Assembly (NCBI RefSeq): GCF_003054025.1
Contig: NZ_QBKG01000002.1
Coordinates: 62,001-126,000, forward strand
Length of the DNA: 64,000 nt
DNA from: Capnocytophaga leadbetteri
GTDB taxonomy: Bacteria; Bacteroidota; Bacteroidia; Flavobacteriales; Flavobacteriaceae
Direction: 5' to 3'
Below are positions 20,046 through 29,296 of the stretch, one piece after another. The number at the start of each line of letters is the position of its first letter. Position 1 is the first letter of the stretch. The translations under genes were made by a program, and so were the position numbers. The notes below the pieces were generated by a model, which worked only from the letters and a program-made list of their open reading frames with translations, did not search any database and had not been told where the DNA came from.

Positions 20046-20837
20046 TTATGGCTGAGATTGAAAACTCTTGAAAAGAGCTTCCATTTTCTCTTTTTCTTCA
20101 TCAGCTAAGGCTGCATCTACTAATATGCGCCCACTGTGTTCATCAGTGATGATTTTCTTGCGAGAAGCTATCTCAACTTGTACTTGAGGAGGGATAGTAA
20201 AGAAAGAACCCCCTGAAGCGCCACGTTGTATAGGTACTACTGCTAAACGATTGACTACACTCTCGCGTATGCGTTGATAAGCCTTTAATAAGCGCTCTTC
20301 TATCTTAGCAGCATACTCTTCAGCTTTTTCTCTTAAGAAAGCTTCTTCTTTTTCTGTTTCAGCTAATACTGAACCTAATTCAGCTTTTTTCTGTTTTAAG
20401 TGAGCATCGCGCTGAGCTTTACGTTCGTCTACCTGCTTAATAGCTTCTTTTTTCTGGTCTACCAACACCTTTCCTTCTTTGATGCGCTTTTCTGCTAATT
20501 GTACTTCCAATTCTTGGAATTCTATTTCTTTAGATATAGAGGTGTATTCACGGTTGTTACGCACGTTTTTCTGCTGGGTACTGTATTTCTTTATCAGTGC
20601 CTTTGCCTCTTCTATCTTTGCCTTCTTTTCCGCAATACCTGCTTGCAAGGCATCTAATTCTTCTTTGAATTTAACGTGTCGTTTCTTTAGCCCTTCTACC
20701 TCATCTTCAAGGTCAGATACTTCTAATGGAAGCTCGCCACGTGTGTTCTGTAGTTCATCAATTTTTGAGTCAATAAGCTGTAAATCATACAAAGCTCTTA
20801 ACTTTTCTTCTACGGTAATATCCACTTTTTGTGCCAT
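20046..20837 (-). CDS. coiled-coil protein of the zinc-ribbon (zf-RING_7) family, cysteines lost
   Basis: About 170 residues of charged coiled coil (heptads rich in E, K, L) precede a C-terminal segment matching the family's zinc ribbon in position and spacing (RGASGGSFFTIPPQ ... TDEHSGRILVD). In the family this reads CGGC...PPQ...C-x-x-C-G; here all four cysteines are replaced (S, S, D, S), so zinc binding should be lost while the fold is probably kept. 263 residues. Role unknown; the family is often encoded beside the Nif3-like gene, as here (2-base gap at 20838-20839). Confidence 0.75.
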   Translation of the reverse strand: MAQKVDITVEEKLRALYDLQLIDSKIDELQNTRGELPLEVSDLEDEVEGLKKRHVKFKEELDALQAGIAEKKAKIEEAKALIKKYSTQQKNVRNNREYTSISKEIEFQELEVQLAEKRIKEGKVLVDQKKEAIKQVDERKAQRDAHLKQKKAELGSVLAETEKEEAFLREKAEEYAAKIEERLLKAYQRIRESVVNRLAVVPIQRGASGGSFFTIPPQVQVEIASRKKIITDEHSGRILVDAALADEEKEKMEALFKSFQSQP

Positions 20838-20839
20838 AT

Positions 20840-21937
20840 TTACGAATAATATTTGATAGGATTGGTGTCCACTTTTGATATTGAGACTGCAAAGGTAGGA
20901 ATTTTTTTTGAAAGAAACTCAAATAAAAGTAATTTTATGTATTGTTCGCTTTCATAATGTCCTATATCAGCTAATAATATTTGCCCTTCAGCCTTGAAAA
21001 AATCGTGGTATTTAAAGTCTGCCGACACAAAAATATCAGCACCTGCTCGTTTAGCATTTTCAATAGCAAATGCACCGCTACCACCTAATACAGCTACTTT
21101 TTTTATAGGTTTTCCTCTTAAAGCACTATACCTGATACCCTTTGCTTGCATACGTTCTTGTAGTAATGCCAAAAAGTTAGTTTCACTCATAGCTTCGCTC
21201 AGTTCACCTATCATTCCCATTCCTATATGTTGGTGATTGTTTTCAAGAGAGTAAATCTCATAAGCTACCTCTTCATAAGGGTGATTTTGTAGCAGAGCTT
21301 TTAGTATAGCACTTTGTAGATGTTTAGGAAATATAACACCTATTTGAGTCTCAGCTTCAGTGTGAAATACATTTGGTGTGCCAATAGTAGGGTGAGAGGC
21401 ATCATTGCCCTTGTAAGTGCCATTACCTTCAATATTAAAACTACACTCAGCGTAATTGCCTATATTGCCAGCTCCTGCAGCAAACAGTGCCTTGCGGAGC
21501 ATTTCAGCATCGGCTTTAGGTACATAGGTGATAAGTTTCTGAATAGTATGAGGCTGAGGTATAAGAATACGTCTGTTTTGTAGCCCTAAACGGTCGCAAA
21601 TAGAGGCGTTTACCCCCTCAAACTGATTGTCTAAAGCAGTATGCATACTGTAGATAGCAATATGGTGCTGTATAGCTTTCATTACTACGCGCTCTACATA
21701 TGTCTTACCTGTCAGCGATTTGAGTCCGCTAAAGATAATAGGGTGGAAGCTGATAATTAGGTTTGAACCTATAGCGATAGCTTCGTCTATTACTGGCTCT
21801 AACGTGTCTAAGGTGATGAGCACTCCAGTCACTTCTTGCTCAGCATCGCCTACTAATAGACCTACATTGTCAAAACTTTCAGCATAGTTTAGCGGAGCAA
21901 GCTCTTCTAAGGGTACGATAATATCTTTTACTTTCAT
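20840..21937 (-). CDS. Nif3-like dinuclear metal-center protein
   Basis: NIF3/DUF34 family protein, a toroidal hexamer holding two metal ions. N-terminal LAPLNYAESFDNVGLLVG, the ISFHPIIFSGLKSL metal motif and C-terminal ADIFVSADFKYHDF and ADIGHYESE are conserved; the central ~100 residues form the PII-like insert found in the long version. 365 residues, matching the long bacterial form. The molecular function is still debated (GTP cyclohydrolase I type 2 is an old label that I would not apply). First gene of a pair with the coiled-coil protein. Confidence 0.88.
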   Translation of the reverse strand: MKVKDIIVPLEELAPLNYAESFDNVGLLVGDAEQEVTGVLITLDTLEPVIDEAIAIGSNLIISFHPIIFSGLKSLTGKTYVERVVMKAIQHHIAIYSMHTALDNQFEGVNASICDRLGLQNRRILIPQPHTIQKLITYVPKADAEMLRKALFAAGAGNIGNYAECSFNIEGNGTYKGNDASHPTIGTPNVFHTEAETQIGVIFPKHLQSAILKALLQNHPYEEVAYEIYSLENNHQHIGMGMIGELSEAMSETNFLALLQERMQAKGIRYSALRGKPIKKVAVLGGSGAFAIENAKRAGADIFVSADFKYHDFFKAEGQILLADIGHYESEQYIKLLLFEFLSKKIPTFAVSISKVDTNPIKYYS

Positions 21938-21945
21938 TGTGTTAT

Positions 21946-22497
21946 TTATTTGATACCTAAGTGTTGGCGTACTTCAGCTACAGTTTGTTCGGTAAAGAGA
22001 GCTTCTAAGTTTTTCCATACACTGTGGTAGCCATAAGGGCCATTTAGCATTTCTTGTTTAGCGTCTTTTATACTCCAATTTTGGTAGATAATGCGGTACA
22101 TAGCTACCATTATACCTGTACGGTCAGCCCCGTGATAACAATGTATGAGTACAGCCCCTTCTTGTTGATGCTGCCGTATAAGTTTCAGCGTTTGGGCTAT
22201 TTCAGGAGCTTTGATGCGCCACGTTAGTAACGGATGGTTTATTAGCTTTACGCCTTCTGAAGGGGCAAACAGCTTTCTATCGCCTGATCGGGTGAAGTAT
22301 CGCAAGTTGATAATCGATTTGATAGGAATACGCTTGATAATAGCCTTATCCTCGCTTACTAACTGTTCGCTACGGTATAGTAGTTCATCTACCTTATAGA
22401 GATTTGCCTCAGCATTCACAAGGGTAGCAGTCTGTTGTCCCCATAAGGAGGGTATGAGGCCGACAAATAAGTAAACGTAGATTAACAGTTTTTTCAT
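21946..22497 (-). CDS. secreted dual-specificity/tyrosine phosphatase-like protein
   Basis: A signal peptide (MKKLLIYVYLFVGLIPSLWG-Q) places it outside the cytoplasm. The active-site loop HCYHGADRTG is a complete CX5R motif of cysteine phosphatases, and ILINLRYF-like and general-acid-loop regions precede it. 183 residues. Related Bacteroidetes proteins are annotated as DSP or DUF-type phosphatases; natural substrate unknown, could be inositol phosphates or lipids. Its ATG overlaps the trmH stop (4 bases), so it is coupled to trmH. Confidence 0.75.
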   Translation of the reverse strand: MKKLLIYVYLFVGLIPSLWGQQTATLVNAEANLYKVDELLYRSEQLVSEDKAIIKRIPIKSIINLRYFTRSGDRKLFAPSEGVKLINHPLLTWRIKAPEIAQTLKLIRQHQQEGAVLIHCYHGADRTGIMVAMYRIIYQNWSIKDAKQEMLNGPYGYHSVWKNLEALFTEQTVAEVRQHLGIK

Positions 22498-23147
22498 AGC
22501 GTATCCTTTATTTCTTCATAGCGTTTTAATACATCATTCACATTTCTGATAGATTGTTTCGTCCAATGTACTAAGGTATCATAACGCTCTTCTTCAGTCA
22601 GTTGCCAGCGTAGGTCGCTGCGTCTAAGTCTATCGGTTAGTTGTTGTAATACAATGGCCACTGCTACTGATATATTCAGACTTTCGGTAAAGCCTACCAT
22701 TGGTATTTTCAAAAAAGTATCAGCCTGCGAGAGTACTTGTTCAGAGAGACCTTCTTTTTCAGTGCCAAAGAAGAAAGCACTCTTTTTACTGATGTCAAAA
22801 TCATTCAGAAAGTAAGCGTCTTTGTGCGGAGTGGTAGCTACTATCTGGTAGCCTTTAGCACGGAGGGTATCTATACAGTGCTGAGTGTTGTCATAGCGAA
22901 ACACATCTACCCACTTTTGAGCACCCATTGCTATTTTAGCATCAAGGCGTTTGCCGAAGCGCCCCTCTATGCTGTGGGCTTGTTGCACTCCAAATACCTC
23001 GCAAGTGCGCACCACCGCACTAGTGTTGTGCATCTGAAAAACATCTTCCATAGCGACAGTGAAATGATTAGTGCGTTGTCCAATAATCTCGCGAAAACGC
23101 TCTTTGCGCTCTTCGGTTATAAATCTTTCTAAATAGGTTAATAACAT
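22494..23147 (-). CDS. trmH: TrmH-family tRNA/rRNA 2'-O-methyltransferase
   Basis: SPOUT methyltransferase that uses S-adenosylmethionine to methylate a ribose 2'-OH; by closest resemblance tRNA Gm18 (TrmH). Motif 1 NHFTVAMEDVFQMHNTSAVVRTCE, motif 2 FFFGTEKEGLS and motif 3 IPMVGFTESLNISVAVAI (the knotted SAM site) are all present. 217 residues, full length. A remnant of another gene lies just upstream on the same strand. Confidence 0.88.
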   Translation of the reverse strand: MLLTYLERFITEERKERFREIIGQRTNHFTVAMEDVFQMHNTSAVVRTCEVFGVQQAHSIEGRFGKRLDAKIAMGAQKWVDVFRYDNTQHCIDTLRAKGYQIVATTPHKDAYFLNDFDISKKSAFFFGTEKEGLSEQVLSQADTFLKIPMVGFTESLNISVAVAIVLQQLTDRLRRSDLRWQLTEEERYDTLVHWTKQSIRNVNDVLKRYEEIKDTL

Positions 23148-23170
23148 TTTTTTGTTTTTTAAGCAATAGG

Positions 23171-23242
23171 TTAGCCGCTGTATTTCTCAAAAGCTTTGCG
23201 CCTTTCTATGGCAGCAGCTAATATCTCCCAAATAATAGGGCT
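23171..23242 (-). pseudogene. C-terminal gene remnant before trmH
   Basis: On the minus strand an open frame of 23 codons (SPIIWEILAAAIERRKAFEKY, then two more) ends in TAA 23 bases before trmH and is preceded immediately by an in-frame TGA. The amphipathic helix with a strong protein-like composition suggests the tail of a gene whose rest was lost. I cannot name the parent; chance is possible. Confidence 0.3.
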
Positions 23243-23296
23243 TCATTCGCAACCGTTTTTCTAAGGATTATATTTTTATTCATTTTTTTTTGAGAT

Positions 23297-23346
23297 AAAG
23301 ACTTTGTCAAAGTCCTAAAACTCTGACAAAGTCTTTTTGCTAATAA
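23297..23346 (-). terminator. terminator of the repeat lipoprotein gene
   Basis: AAAGACTTTGTCA and TGACAAAGTCTTT form a 13-bp stem flanked by A/T runs just after the stop at 23361 (minus strand). The left arm is itself partly palindromic (GACTTTGTCAAAGTC). Confidence 0.7.
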
Positions 23347-23360
23347 TATCAACAATGTTT

Positions 23361-25148
23361 TTATCTTATAATATCTTTGTATATAGGATTAGCAGTCTTA
23401 TAAGCAGATGCACTACCATTAGGTACATAGATATTACGGAAATTAGTGTTGCTCATAGCTTTTATTTGAAAAGCAGTAGGATTCAAAATAGTTATAGTAT
23501 GTAAGCTTTTACAATTTTGAAAAGCAGCTGCCTCTATTTCTCCTACCTTTTCAGGTAATGTGATATGCGTAAGCCTTGTACAGTTAAAAAACACCCTAGT
23601 TTCTATTTTAGCAAGTTCATCAGGAATATTGATGTTTCTTAGATTAGTACAATTAGCAAAAGCAAATCTACCTATTTTGGTGATGTTTTCAGGTAATTCT
23701 ACTGTTTTTAGCTTTTCAGAAAGATAGAAAGCATAATCATTAATTTCTGTAACCTTATCTCCTACAATGATAGTAGTGAGTTGTAGCCCACGTCCAATAG
23801 TTTCTCCATTAAAAGCTTTATCAATCTTAGTTACTTCTCTTAGTTTAGGATCGGCATTCATATCTATGAAACGAGTATTAAGATTTTTCCATTTTAATAA
23901 GGTCTTACCATCTCCACTTAATTCATAATCACTATTGTTGATACTCTCATTAGTCAATGAAATACCCGTAGTAGGCCAAGAGCTATTTGCTTTAGGGCCG
24001 TAGAATATCTTAGTTTCTGTATCAATATAATAATCTCCGTCCTTACCTTGGGTAGTAGGTTTTCCCTTATCAGCATAGATTACCGAACCGTCTTTACCGG
24101 GGAGACCTCTTTCTCCTCTCTCTCCTTGAGCACCAGTAGCTCCGGGGTCACCTTTTGCTTTTATATTAGTATCATTGTTTCCAATCCACCAATTTCCATT
24201 GTCTCCAATATGGGGAGTTTCCCCATTTTTTCCGTTATCTCCCTTTGCTCCATCAGCACCTTTGTCTCCCTTTTTTCCATCTTTACCATCTTTACCGTCT
24301 TTTCCATCCTTTCCGTCTTTTCCATCTTTACCATTTTCAGCTTTAGCTTTGGTAGTAGAAGTTTCTCCATTTATCACCCAATAACCATAGCTATTAATAG
24401 TTATCGTAGGAGCGGCTCCATCTTTACCGTCTTTTCCATCCTTTCCATCCTTTCCATCTTTACCATTTTCAGCTTTAGCTTTAGTAGTAGAAGTTTCACC
24501 ATTTATTACCCAATAACCATCGCTATTAATAGTTATCGTAGGAGCGGCTCCATCTTTACCGTCTTTACCATCTTTACCGTCCTTTCCATCTTTGCCATTA
24601 GTTCCATTAGAACCATTCTGTCCGTTGGCTCCGTCAGTTCCTTTAGCTTTGATATCTGTTTTTTGTCCGTTTACTACCCAATAGCCGTCAGCTGAAATGG
24701 TAGGAGTAATGCCATCTTTTCCATCTTTTCCGTCCTTTCCATCTTTACCATTAGTTCCGTTAGAACCATTACTGCCATTAGAGCCGTCTTTTCCTTCGGC
24801 CTTGATGCCTGTATTAGTTTCTCCAATGTACCAGTAACCTCCTTTGATGTTTGGTACAGGGGCGTCAGTTCCATTTTGTCCGTCATTACCTTTGTCGCCT
24901 TTCAAGCCGCGCAAACTGATAGGATTACCCCAACCTTCAGCAGTTTTAGCTCCATAAAGGTTTACTCCGCTAAGGTCTAAGTAATAATCCCCAACTTTCC
25001 CTAAAGAGGCATCAGGAACTCCATTGCCTGAAAGAATAGCATTGCCGCGTTCACGAATTACTTCTACACGTTCCTCAATAGTTTTAGTACATTGTACAGT
25101 GGTAAAACCTATACCACCTAACATAGCTATAAATAAGATTCTTTTCAT
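23361..25148 (-). CDS. surface lipoprotein with collagen-like repeats and BspA-type LRRs
   Basis: The best start is the ATG at 25148, giving a lipoprotein signal ending GFTTVQC (Cys20). Residues ~85-370 are Gly-X-Y triplets, largely GKDGKDGKD runs, interrupted by four related 25-30 residue modules (TITINSDGYWVINGETSTT type), two of them near-identical at the DNA level. The last ~150 residues are BspA-like leucine-rich repeats (e.g. LKTVELPENITKIGRFAF; LTHITLPEKVGEIEAAAF). 595 residues. Likely surface exposed, for adhesion or binding; no enzyme motif. Downstream of the hybrid regulator; 9-base DNA repeats make the length prone to change. Confidence 0.8.
   Translation of the reverse strand: MKRILFIAMLGGIGFTTVQCTKTIEERVEVIRERGNAILSGNGVPDASLGKVGDYYLDLSGVNLYGAKTAEGWGNPISLRGLKGDKGNDGQNGTDAPVPNIKGGYWYIGETNTGIKAEGKDGSNGSNGSNGTNGKDGKDGKDGKDGITPTISADGYWVVNGQKTDIKAKGTDGANGQNGSNGTNGKDGKDGKDGKDGKDGAAPTITINSDGYWVINGETSTTKAKAENGKDGKDGKDGKDGKDGAAPTITINSYGYWVINGETSTTKAKAENGKDGKDGKDGKDGKDGKDGKKGDKGADGAKGDNGKNGETPHIGDNGNWWIGNNDTNIKAKGDPGATGAQGERGERGLPGKDGSVIYADKGKPTTQGKDGDYYIDTETKIFYGPKANSSWPTTGISLTNESINNSDYELSGDGKTLLKWKNLNTRFIDMNADPKLREVTKIDKAFNGETIGRGLQLTTIIVGDKVTEINDYAFYLSEKLKTVELPENITKIGRFAFANCTNLRNINIPDELAKIETRVFFNCTRLTHITLPEKVGEIEAAAFQNCKSLHTITILNPTAFQIKAMSNTNFRNIYVPNGSASAYKTANPIYKDIIR
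24331..24594 (-). repeat. tandem 132-bp coding repeats with internal 9-bp units
   Basis: Two units at about 24331-24462 and 24463-24594 differ by only a few bases; each includes a run of 9-base units encoding G-K-D-G-K-D. Further G-K-D runs extend on both sides (about 24260-24330 and 24595-24780). Slipped-strand change would keep the frame. Confidence 0.8.
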
Positions 25149-25222
25149 TAACATTTGATATATTAATAGTTTAATGGTTGTAACTAATTTACCCAGCAAA
25201 AAGTATGCCATTATTGTTTGCT

Positions 25223-28200
25223 CTAAGCATTTCTATACTCACTGGGCGTTTTGCCTATAGCAGTCTTAAAGGCAGTACTAAAGTATTTTTGCGAATTAAA
25301 CCCTACTTCTAAAGCAATCTCAGCTATTGTTTTATCAGTGTTTCGTAGTAGGGCAGAGGCTACCTCTATGCGATATTTATTTACGTATTCACTAATGCCT
25401 AAGCCTGTTATTTGCTTCATCTTGCTGTATATAGTGGCACGGCTCATTGCCATTTTGGCAGCTATATCAGCTACCTCAAAATCAGCTTTACTATAGTTGT
25501 TTTTTATAAGTTCGTTTAGCTTTACCAAAAATACCTCATCAGCATTGCTAATAGTAGTAATAGTAGGGGCAGGTAAGGGCAATTCTTGCTGATATCTTTG
25601 TCTGATAAGTTCGCGCTGCTTTAACAGATTATTGGTAACCGACAGTAGTAGGTCTATATCAAAAGGTTTAGACAAATAGGCATCGGCACCTAATTTATAG
25701 CCTATTTTCTGACTTTCGCTATCGCTTTTAGCAGTCAGTAACACTACGGGTATATGGCTAATGGGCAGTTGCTCTTTTACCTGCTGACAGAACTGATAGC
25801 CATTCATTACAGGCATCATCACATCGCTGATGATAAGGTCGGGCTGGTGAGTTTTCAGTAGTAGTAGGGCTTCTTCTCCGTTTACAGCTTTAAGTACGTT
25901 TCTGAATAAGGGGCGTAGTTCGCTGTGTAAATAATTTAAAAAGTCGGTATTATCATCTACTAATAGTATACTATAACCAGTAGTGTCCATAGGGCTGAGG
26001 TTATGAGTAGGAGCTTGACTTTGCGAGGCTTCACCTTCAAACTTATCGAGTATAGCAGAAGGGGTATAAGGCAAGGTAACATAAAATACAGTATGCCCAT
26101 TTTCGTCATAAGCCCCTATAGTGCCCGAGTGCATAGCTACTAACTCTTTGCAATATGCTAAGCCTATACCACTGCCTTTTTGCTGATGTTTCCCCTGCTG
26201 AAAACGCATAAAGAGCTTTTCAGTATCAATATTCTGCAAGCTAATACCTGTATTTTCTACCTGAAAACGCACGTTATCAGCGTTAGCAAAAGAGCGTAGA
26301 TAGATAGTGCTGTGCTCATTGCTAAATTTTAGGGCATTCATCAGTAAATTAGAGATAACTACTCTTATTTTAGCAGGGTCAAGGGGTATAATGGGTAGGT
26401 TTTTGTCAAGACATAACTGTAGCCCGATATGCTTACTCTCTAACTCTTGTGCAAAATCATTGCTACAATCGGTCAGTAGGTGGTTCAGGTCGGTATGAGT
26501 TTTAGAAAGGCTGTTTTCTAAAGTCGTATTTCGGTTGTAATCTAAAATCCAATTGATAATGTTTTTCATCGCATTGGCTTGCCGAAAAGCACTTTCTAAT
26601 AAAGATTTTGCCGTAGGACTAATAGCCTTCTCTTCAGTATTGCTTAGCAGTCGTTTTAGTGGTGCGTAGATAAGGGTTAGTGGGGTGCGAAGCTCGTGGC
26701 TTACATTGGTCAAAAACTGTATTTTGTCTTCGTTTAAGGCTTGCTGATGAAGCGCAATTTGCCATTTTAGTTGCTGTTTCTTACGGCGTAAATATATCCA
26801 TATAGCCCCACCTGCTATGGCTACTACTAATAGTACTACCGCTATCAGAAAAGAAGTACGCTTATACCAAACCGGTAGCACTTCAAAGTCTAACAGAGGG
26901 GTCTCCGCTGTCCAAAAGCCATTTTTAGTCATACATGCTACGCTCACTTGATACTTTCCTACCGAAAGTAAAGAGATGTCCAACTGGTTATCGTAGGTTT
27001 CTATAACCGAAGTCTGTGCGTTATTCTTTATTTTGAAGCGGAAGAGAATGCGCCTAAACATATCTTTCTCATTAAGCCCTACGTTTATCTTCAGCGAATG
27101 AAAGTAAGGGGGTATTTCCTTAGGAAAATTCTCGTGAGTGTAGATTTTGCCGTTTAACTCTATGTTGTGCAGAAAAATCTGTGGAGGGGCACTCTGATAA
27201 GACTGTATATTGTAATTGATTTTTACCAATCCGCCTACGCCGCCCATATAAATATAAGGAGTGGTGGAGGCTTGTACGTAGCCGGTGAGCATATCGTTGG
27301 CTAGAAAGCCATCAGATGCATCGTATATCAGTATCTTTTTGCTGGGTATATAGTACGAAAACAATACATTCGAAGCATTTATCCACAGCCGTTGGGCATC
27401 GTCTATTTGCATATAACTGATTTGTCGAAACATATTGTCAGTAGATATAGCCGATAGTTTTCCAGTTGTAGGGGTGTAATTAAAAAGTCCGTTGGTAGTC
27501 GCAATCCACAGCTGCTGATGAGTATCGTAACAAAGAGCGGTGATAGCGCCCTCTGTTGGTAGTGTTAAATACGTGCTGATAGTGCCACCCTTACCGCTTA
27601 TCTTGTAGAGAGTATTTCCTTTTGAAAGCAAAAGCGTATCACCTTGTATAGCTTGTAGTTGTAGAGCATTTTTAGCAGCAGTACCTTGTGCAAAAGCAAC
27701 TTGTTCAAACTGCTGGCTTTTCAGCTGGTAGCGATAGGTGTTCTTAGCGGTGATGAGTATCTGCGCATCATTTATACGGTATACGAAAGGAGTAAAACCA
27801 CTATGGCATTCTTGCTGGTCAGTAGTAGGGTCACGTAGTATAAATGGGGTATAGCTACGGGTATGAGTGTTGTAGATAAAAAGTCCTTTGCCGTATAATG
27901 ATACTAACAGCTCATTAGGCGAAAATAAGGTGATAGATGATACCTTATCGTTATAGGTATTAAGGTGATGGGTAAATTGCTCAGTATGTGGATTGAACGC
28001 ATTGATACCACCCCCATCAGTGCCTATCCAGAGGGTATGATCAGGGGCTTCGTATAAACTGATTACGGCACGCTCTGAAAGTCCGTTATTGGCACCTAAG
28101 GCACTATCTGTATAGGTTTTGATATAAGTTTCTTTGAAGAGAAAAACACCATCTCTTACCGTGCCAGCCCAAAGATTGTGGTTAGGGTCTTCGTATAGGG

Positions 28201-29089
28201 TAGTAATCGAATTGACCGGTAGCGAGTGTGCATCGCCTGCACGGTGTTGTAGATTTTCAAATTGCACCTTATCTGGCGAAAATACCGATACACCTCCTCC
28301 GTCAGTGGCTATCCATATCTGTCCTTTATAAGGTTTGATGTCTAAGATGATGTCATTAGGCAGAGCACTATTAGCTGTGCTATAGTGCGAAGTTTGCTGG
28401 GTCGTTAGCTGGTAGCAATATAGTCCTTTCTGAAAAGAAGCATAGTATATTTGGTGTTTTTGAGCATCGTAGTATAAGGCGGTTAGCGGACGTGTATTTT
28501 CGGTGATGAAAGGGCGAAGTTGTTGCGTCTGAAAGTCGTACAGATAGATGCCATCAGCTTCAGTACCTACTAACAATGTATGAGCATCAAAAGGCAATAG
28601 ATGGTTGATAAGGCACTCCCTACTTTTGGCATAAGAGGCTTTTTGTAGTGGTAACCTACGGATATGTTTATGGCTGTAGTTATACTCAAAGATAGCCCCA
28701 TAACCACCGAAATACACCCCTCTATCGGTTGCACAGATAGCAAAAAGAGGGGTATCTATTTTAGGTTGAAAAATATCTTCTGAGGGATTATAGCACCACA
28801 CGCCTTTGTCAGTCACTGCCCATAGTTGATGCTGTTTGTCTTCTATTAAATGAAAGATATATAAGTCGGTATACTTCTGTATATGGTTTCTATCCACACG
28901 GTTGATACCCTGCCTTGTACCAATCCACAGCGTACCTTGGTAGTCGCGTAAGATAGCCGTTACCCCCGACTGCGATAGTCCTTGCTCTATAGAAATACGC
29001 TTAAAATAGTATTCAGTAGCCGACTTTTGTGCACTACACACCCAGCTGCATACTAAACACAAATATATGAGTAGAATTCTAACCTTCAT
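25223..29089 (-). CDS. hybrid two-component system regulator (HTCS)
   Basis: Single-chain sensor and transcription regulator that typically controls a neighbouring polysaccharide-utilisation locus. From the ATG at 29089 (supported by the promoter at 29110-29141): signal peptide, periplasmic two-bladed Reg_prop propellers with repeated LWIGT/LWAGT motifs (residues ~30-640), Y_Y_Y domain, one transmembrane helix (SFLIAVVLLVVAIAGGAIWIYL), HisKA with FLTNVSHELRTPLTLI, HATPase with GSGIGLAYCKELV, a receiver domain (LLVDDN; ISDVMMPVMNG; LLTAKS) and a C-terminal AraC HTH (ISEYVNKYR...EVGFNSQKYFS). About 1288 residues. Ligand presumably a glycan released by the neighbouring enzymes. Confidence 0.93.
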   Translation of the reverse strand: MKVRILLIYLCLVCSWVCSAQKSATEYYFKRISIEQGLSQSGVTAILRDYQGTLWIGTRQGINRVDRNHIQKYTDLYIFHLIEDKQHQLWAVTDKGVWCYNPSEDIFQPKIDTPLFAICATDRGVYFGGYGAIFEYNYSHKHIRRLPLQKASYAKSRECLINHLLPFDAHTLLVGTEADGIYLYDFQTQQLRPFITENTRPLTALYYDAQKHQIYYASFQKGLYCYQLTTQQTSHYSTANSALPNDIILDIKPYKGQIWIATDGGGVSVFSPDKVQFENLQHRAGDAHSLPVNSITTLYEDPNHNLWAGTVRDGVFLFKETYIKTYTDSALGANNGLSERAVISLYEAPDHTLWIGTDGGGINAFNPHTEQFTHHLNTYNDKVSSITLFSPNELLVSLYGKGLFIYNTHTRSYTPFILRDPTTDQQECHSGFTPFVYRINDAQILITAKNTYRYQLKSQQFEQVAFAQGTAAKNALQLQAIQGDTLLLSKGNTLYKISGKGGTISTYLTLPTEGAITALCYDTHQQLWIATTNGLFNYTPTTGKLSAISTDNMFRQISYMQIDDAQRLWINASNVLFSYYIPSKKILIYDASDGFLANDMLTGYVQASTTPYIYMGGVGGLVKINYNIQSYQSAPPQIFLHNIELNGKIYTHENFPKEIPPYFHSLKINVGLNEKDMFRRILFRFKIKNNAQTSVIETYDNQLDISLLSVGKYQVSVACMTKNGFWTAETPLLDFEVLPVWYKRTSFLIAVVLLVVAIAGGAIWIYLRRKKQQLKWQIALHQQALNEDKIQFLTNVSHELRTPLTLIYAPLKRLLSNTEEKAISPTAKSLLESAFRQANAMKNIINWILDYNRNTTLENSLSKTHTDLNHLLTDCSNDFAQELESKHIGLQLCLDKNLPIIPLDPAKIRVVISNLLMNALKFSNEHSTIYLRSFANADNVRFQVENTGISLQNIDTEKLFMRFQQGKHQQKGSGIGLAYCKELVAMHSGTIGAYDENGHTVFYVTLPYTPSAILDKFEGEASQSQAPTHNLSPMDTTGYSILLVDDNTDFLNYLHSELRPLFRNVLKAVNGEEALLLLKTHQPDLIISDVMMPVMNGYQFCQQVKEQLPISHIPVVLLTAKSDSESQKIGYKLGADAYLSKPFDIDLLLSVTNNLLKQRELIRQRYQQELPLPAPTITTISNADEVFLVKLNELIKNNYSKADFEVADIAAKMAMSRATIYSKMKQITGLGISEYVNKYRIEVASALLRNTDKTIAEIALEVGFNSQKYFSTAFKTAIGKTPSEYRNA

Positions 29090-29109
29090 CTTCCTTATAA
29101 TTACGCGGC

Positions 29110-29141
29110 AAAGATACTGTGTAATTAGCAAATTAGCAAAT
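29110..29141 (-). promoter_or_regulatory. promoter of the HTCS gene
   Basis: Minus-strand TTTG at 29141-29138 and TATCTTTG at 29117-29110, 20 bases apart; 21 bases upstream of the ATG at 29089. Confidence 0.7.
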
Positions 29142-29149
29142 TCACTCAA

Positions 29150-29290
29150 AATCACGAAATTTTAGAAAAATATTCTCTTCATACCTTCCCTTTACTTTGG
29201 ATATACAAACGAGCCACCTACACCGAAGGATCTCCGAAAAATGAGCAAAGTAAAAATATCTAAAGTAAAGGGAATGTATAGAAGATTTTT
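29150..29290. repeat. dispersed intergenic repeat with inverted arms
   Basis: ATACCTTCCCTTTACTTTGGATAT (29190-29213 region) and its near-perfect reverse complement (29255-29280) form an imperfect inverted repeat of about 24 bp with two mismatches, between the GH20 stop-proximal gene end and the HTCS promoter. The left part repeats the element seen at 11065-11155 in opposite orientation. Could be a MITE or act as a terminator for GH20-upstream transcripts. Confidence 0.5.
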
Positions 29291-29296
29291 TTATAA

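Noticed and set aside
24048-24695. Long plus-strand frame of 215 residues opposite the collagen-like gene
   Set aside because: It is the shadow of the G-K-D repeats (SIFTIFTVF repeats) with no signal or independent features.
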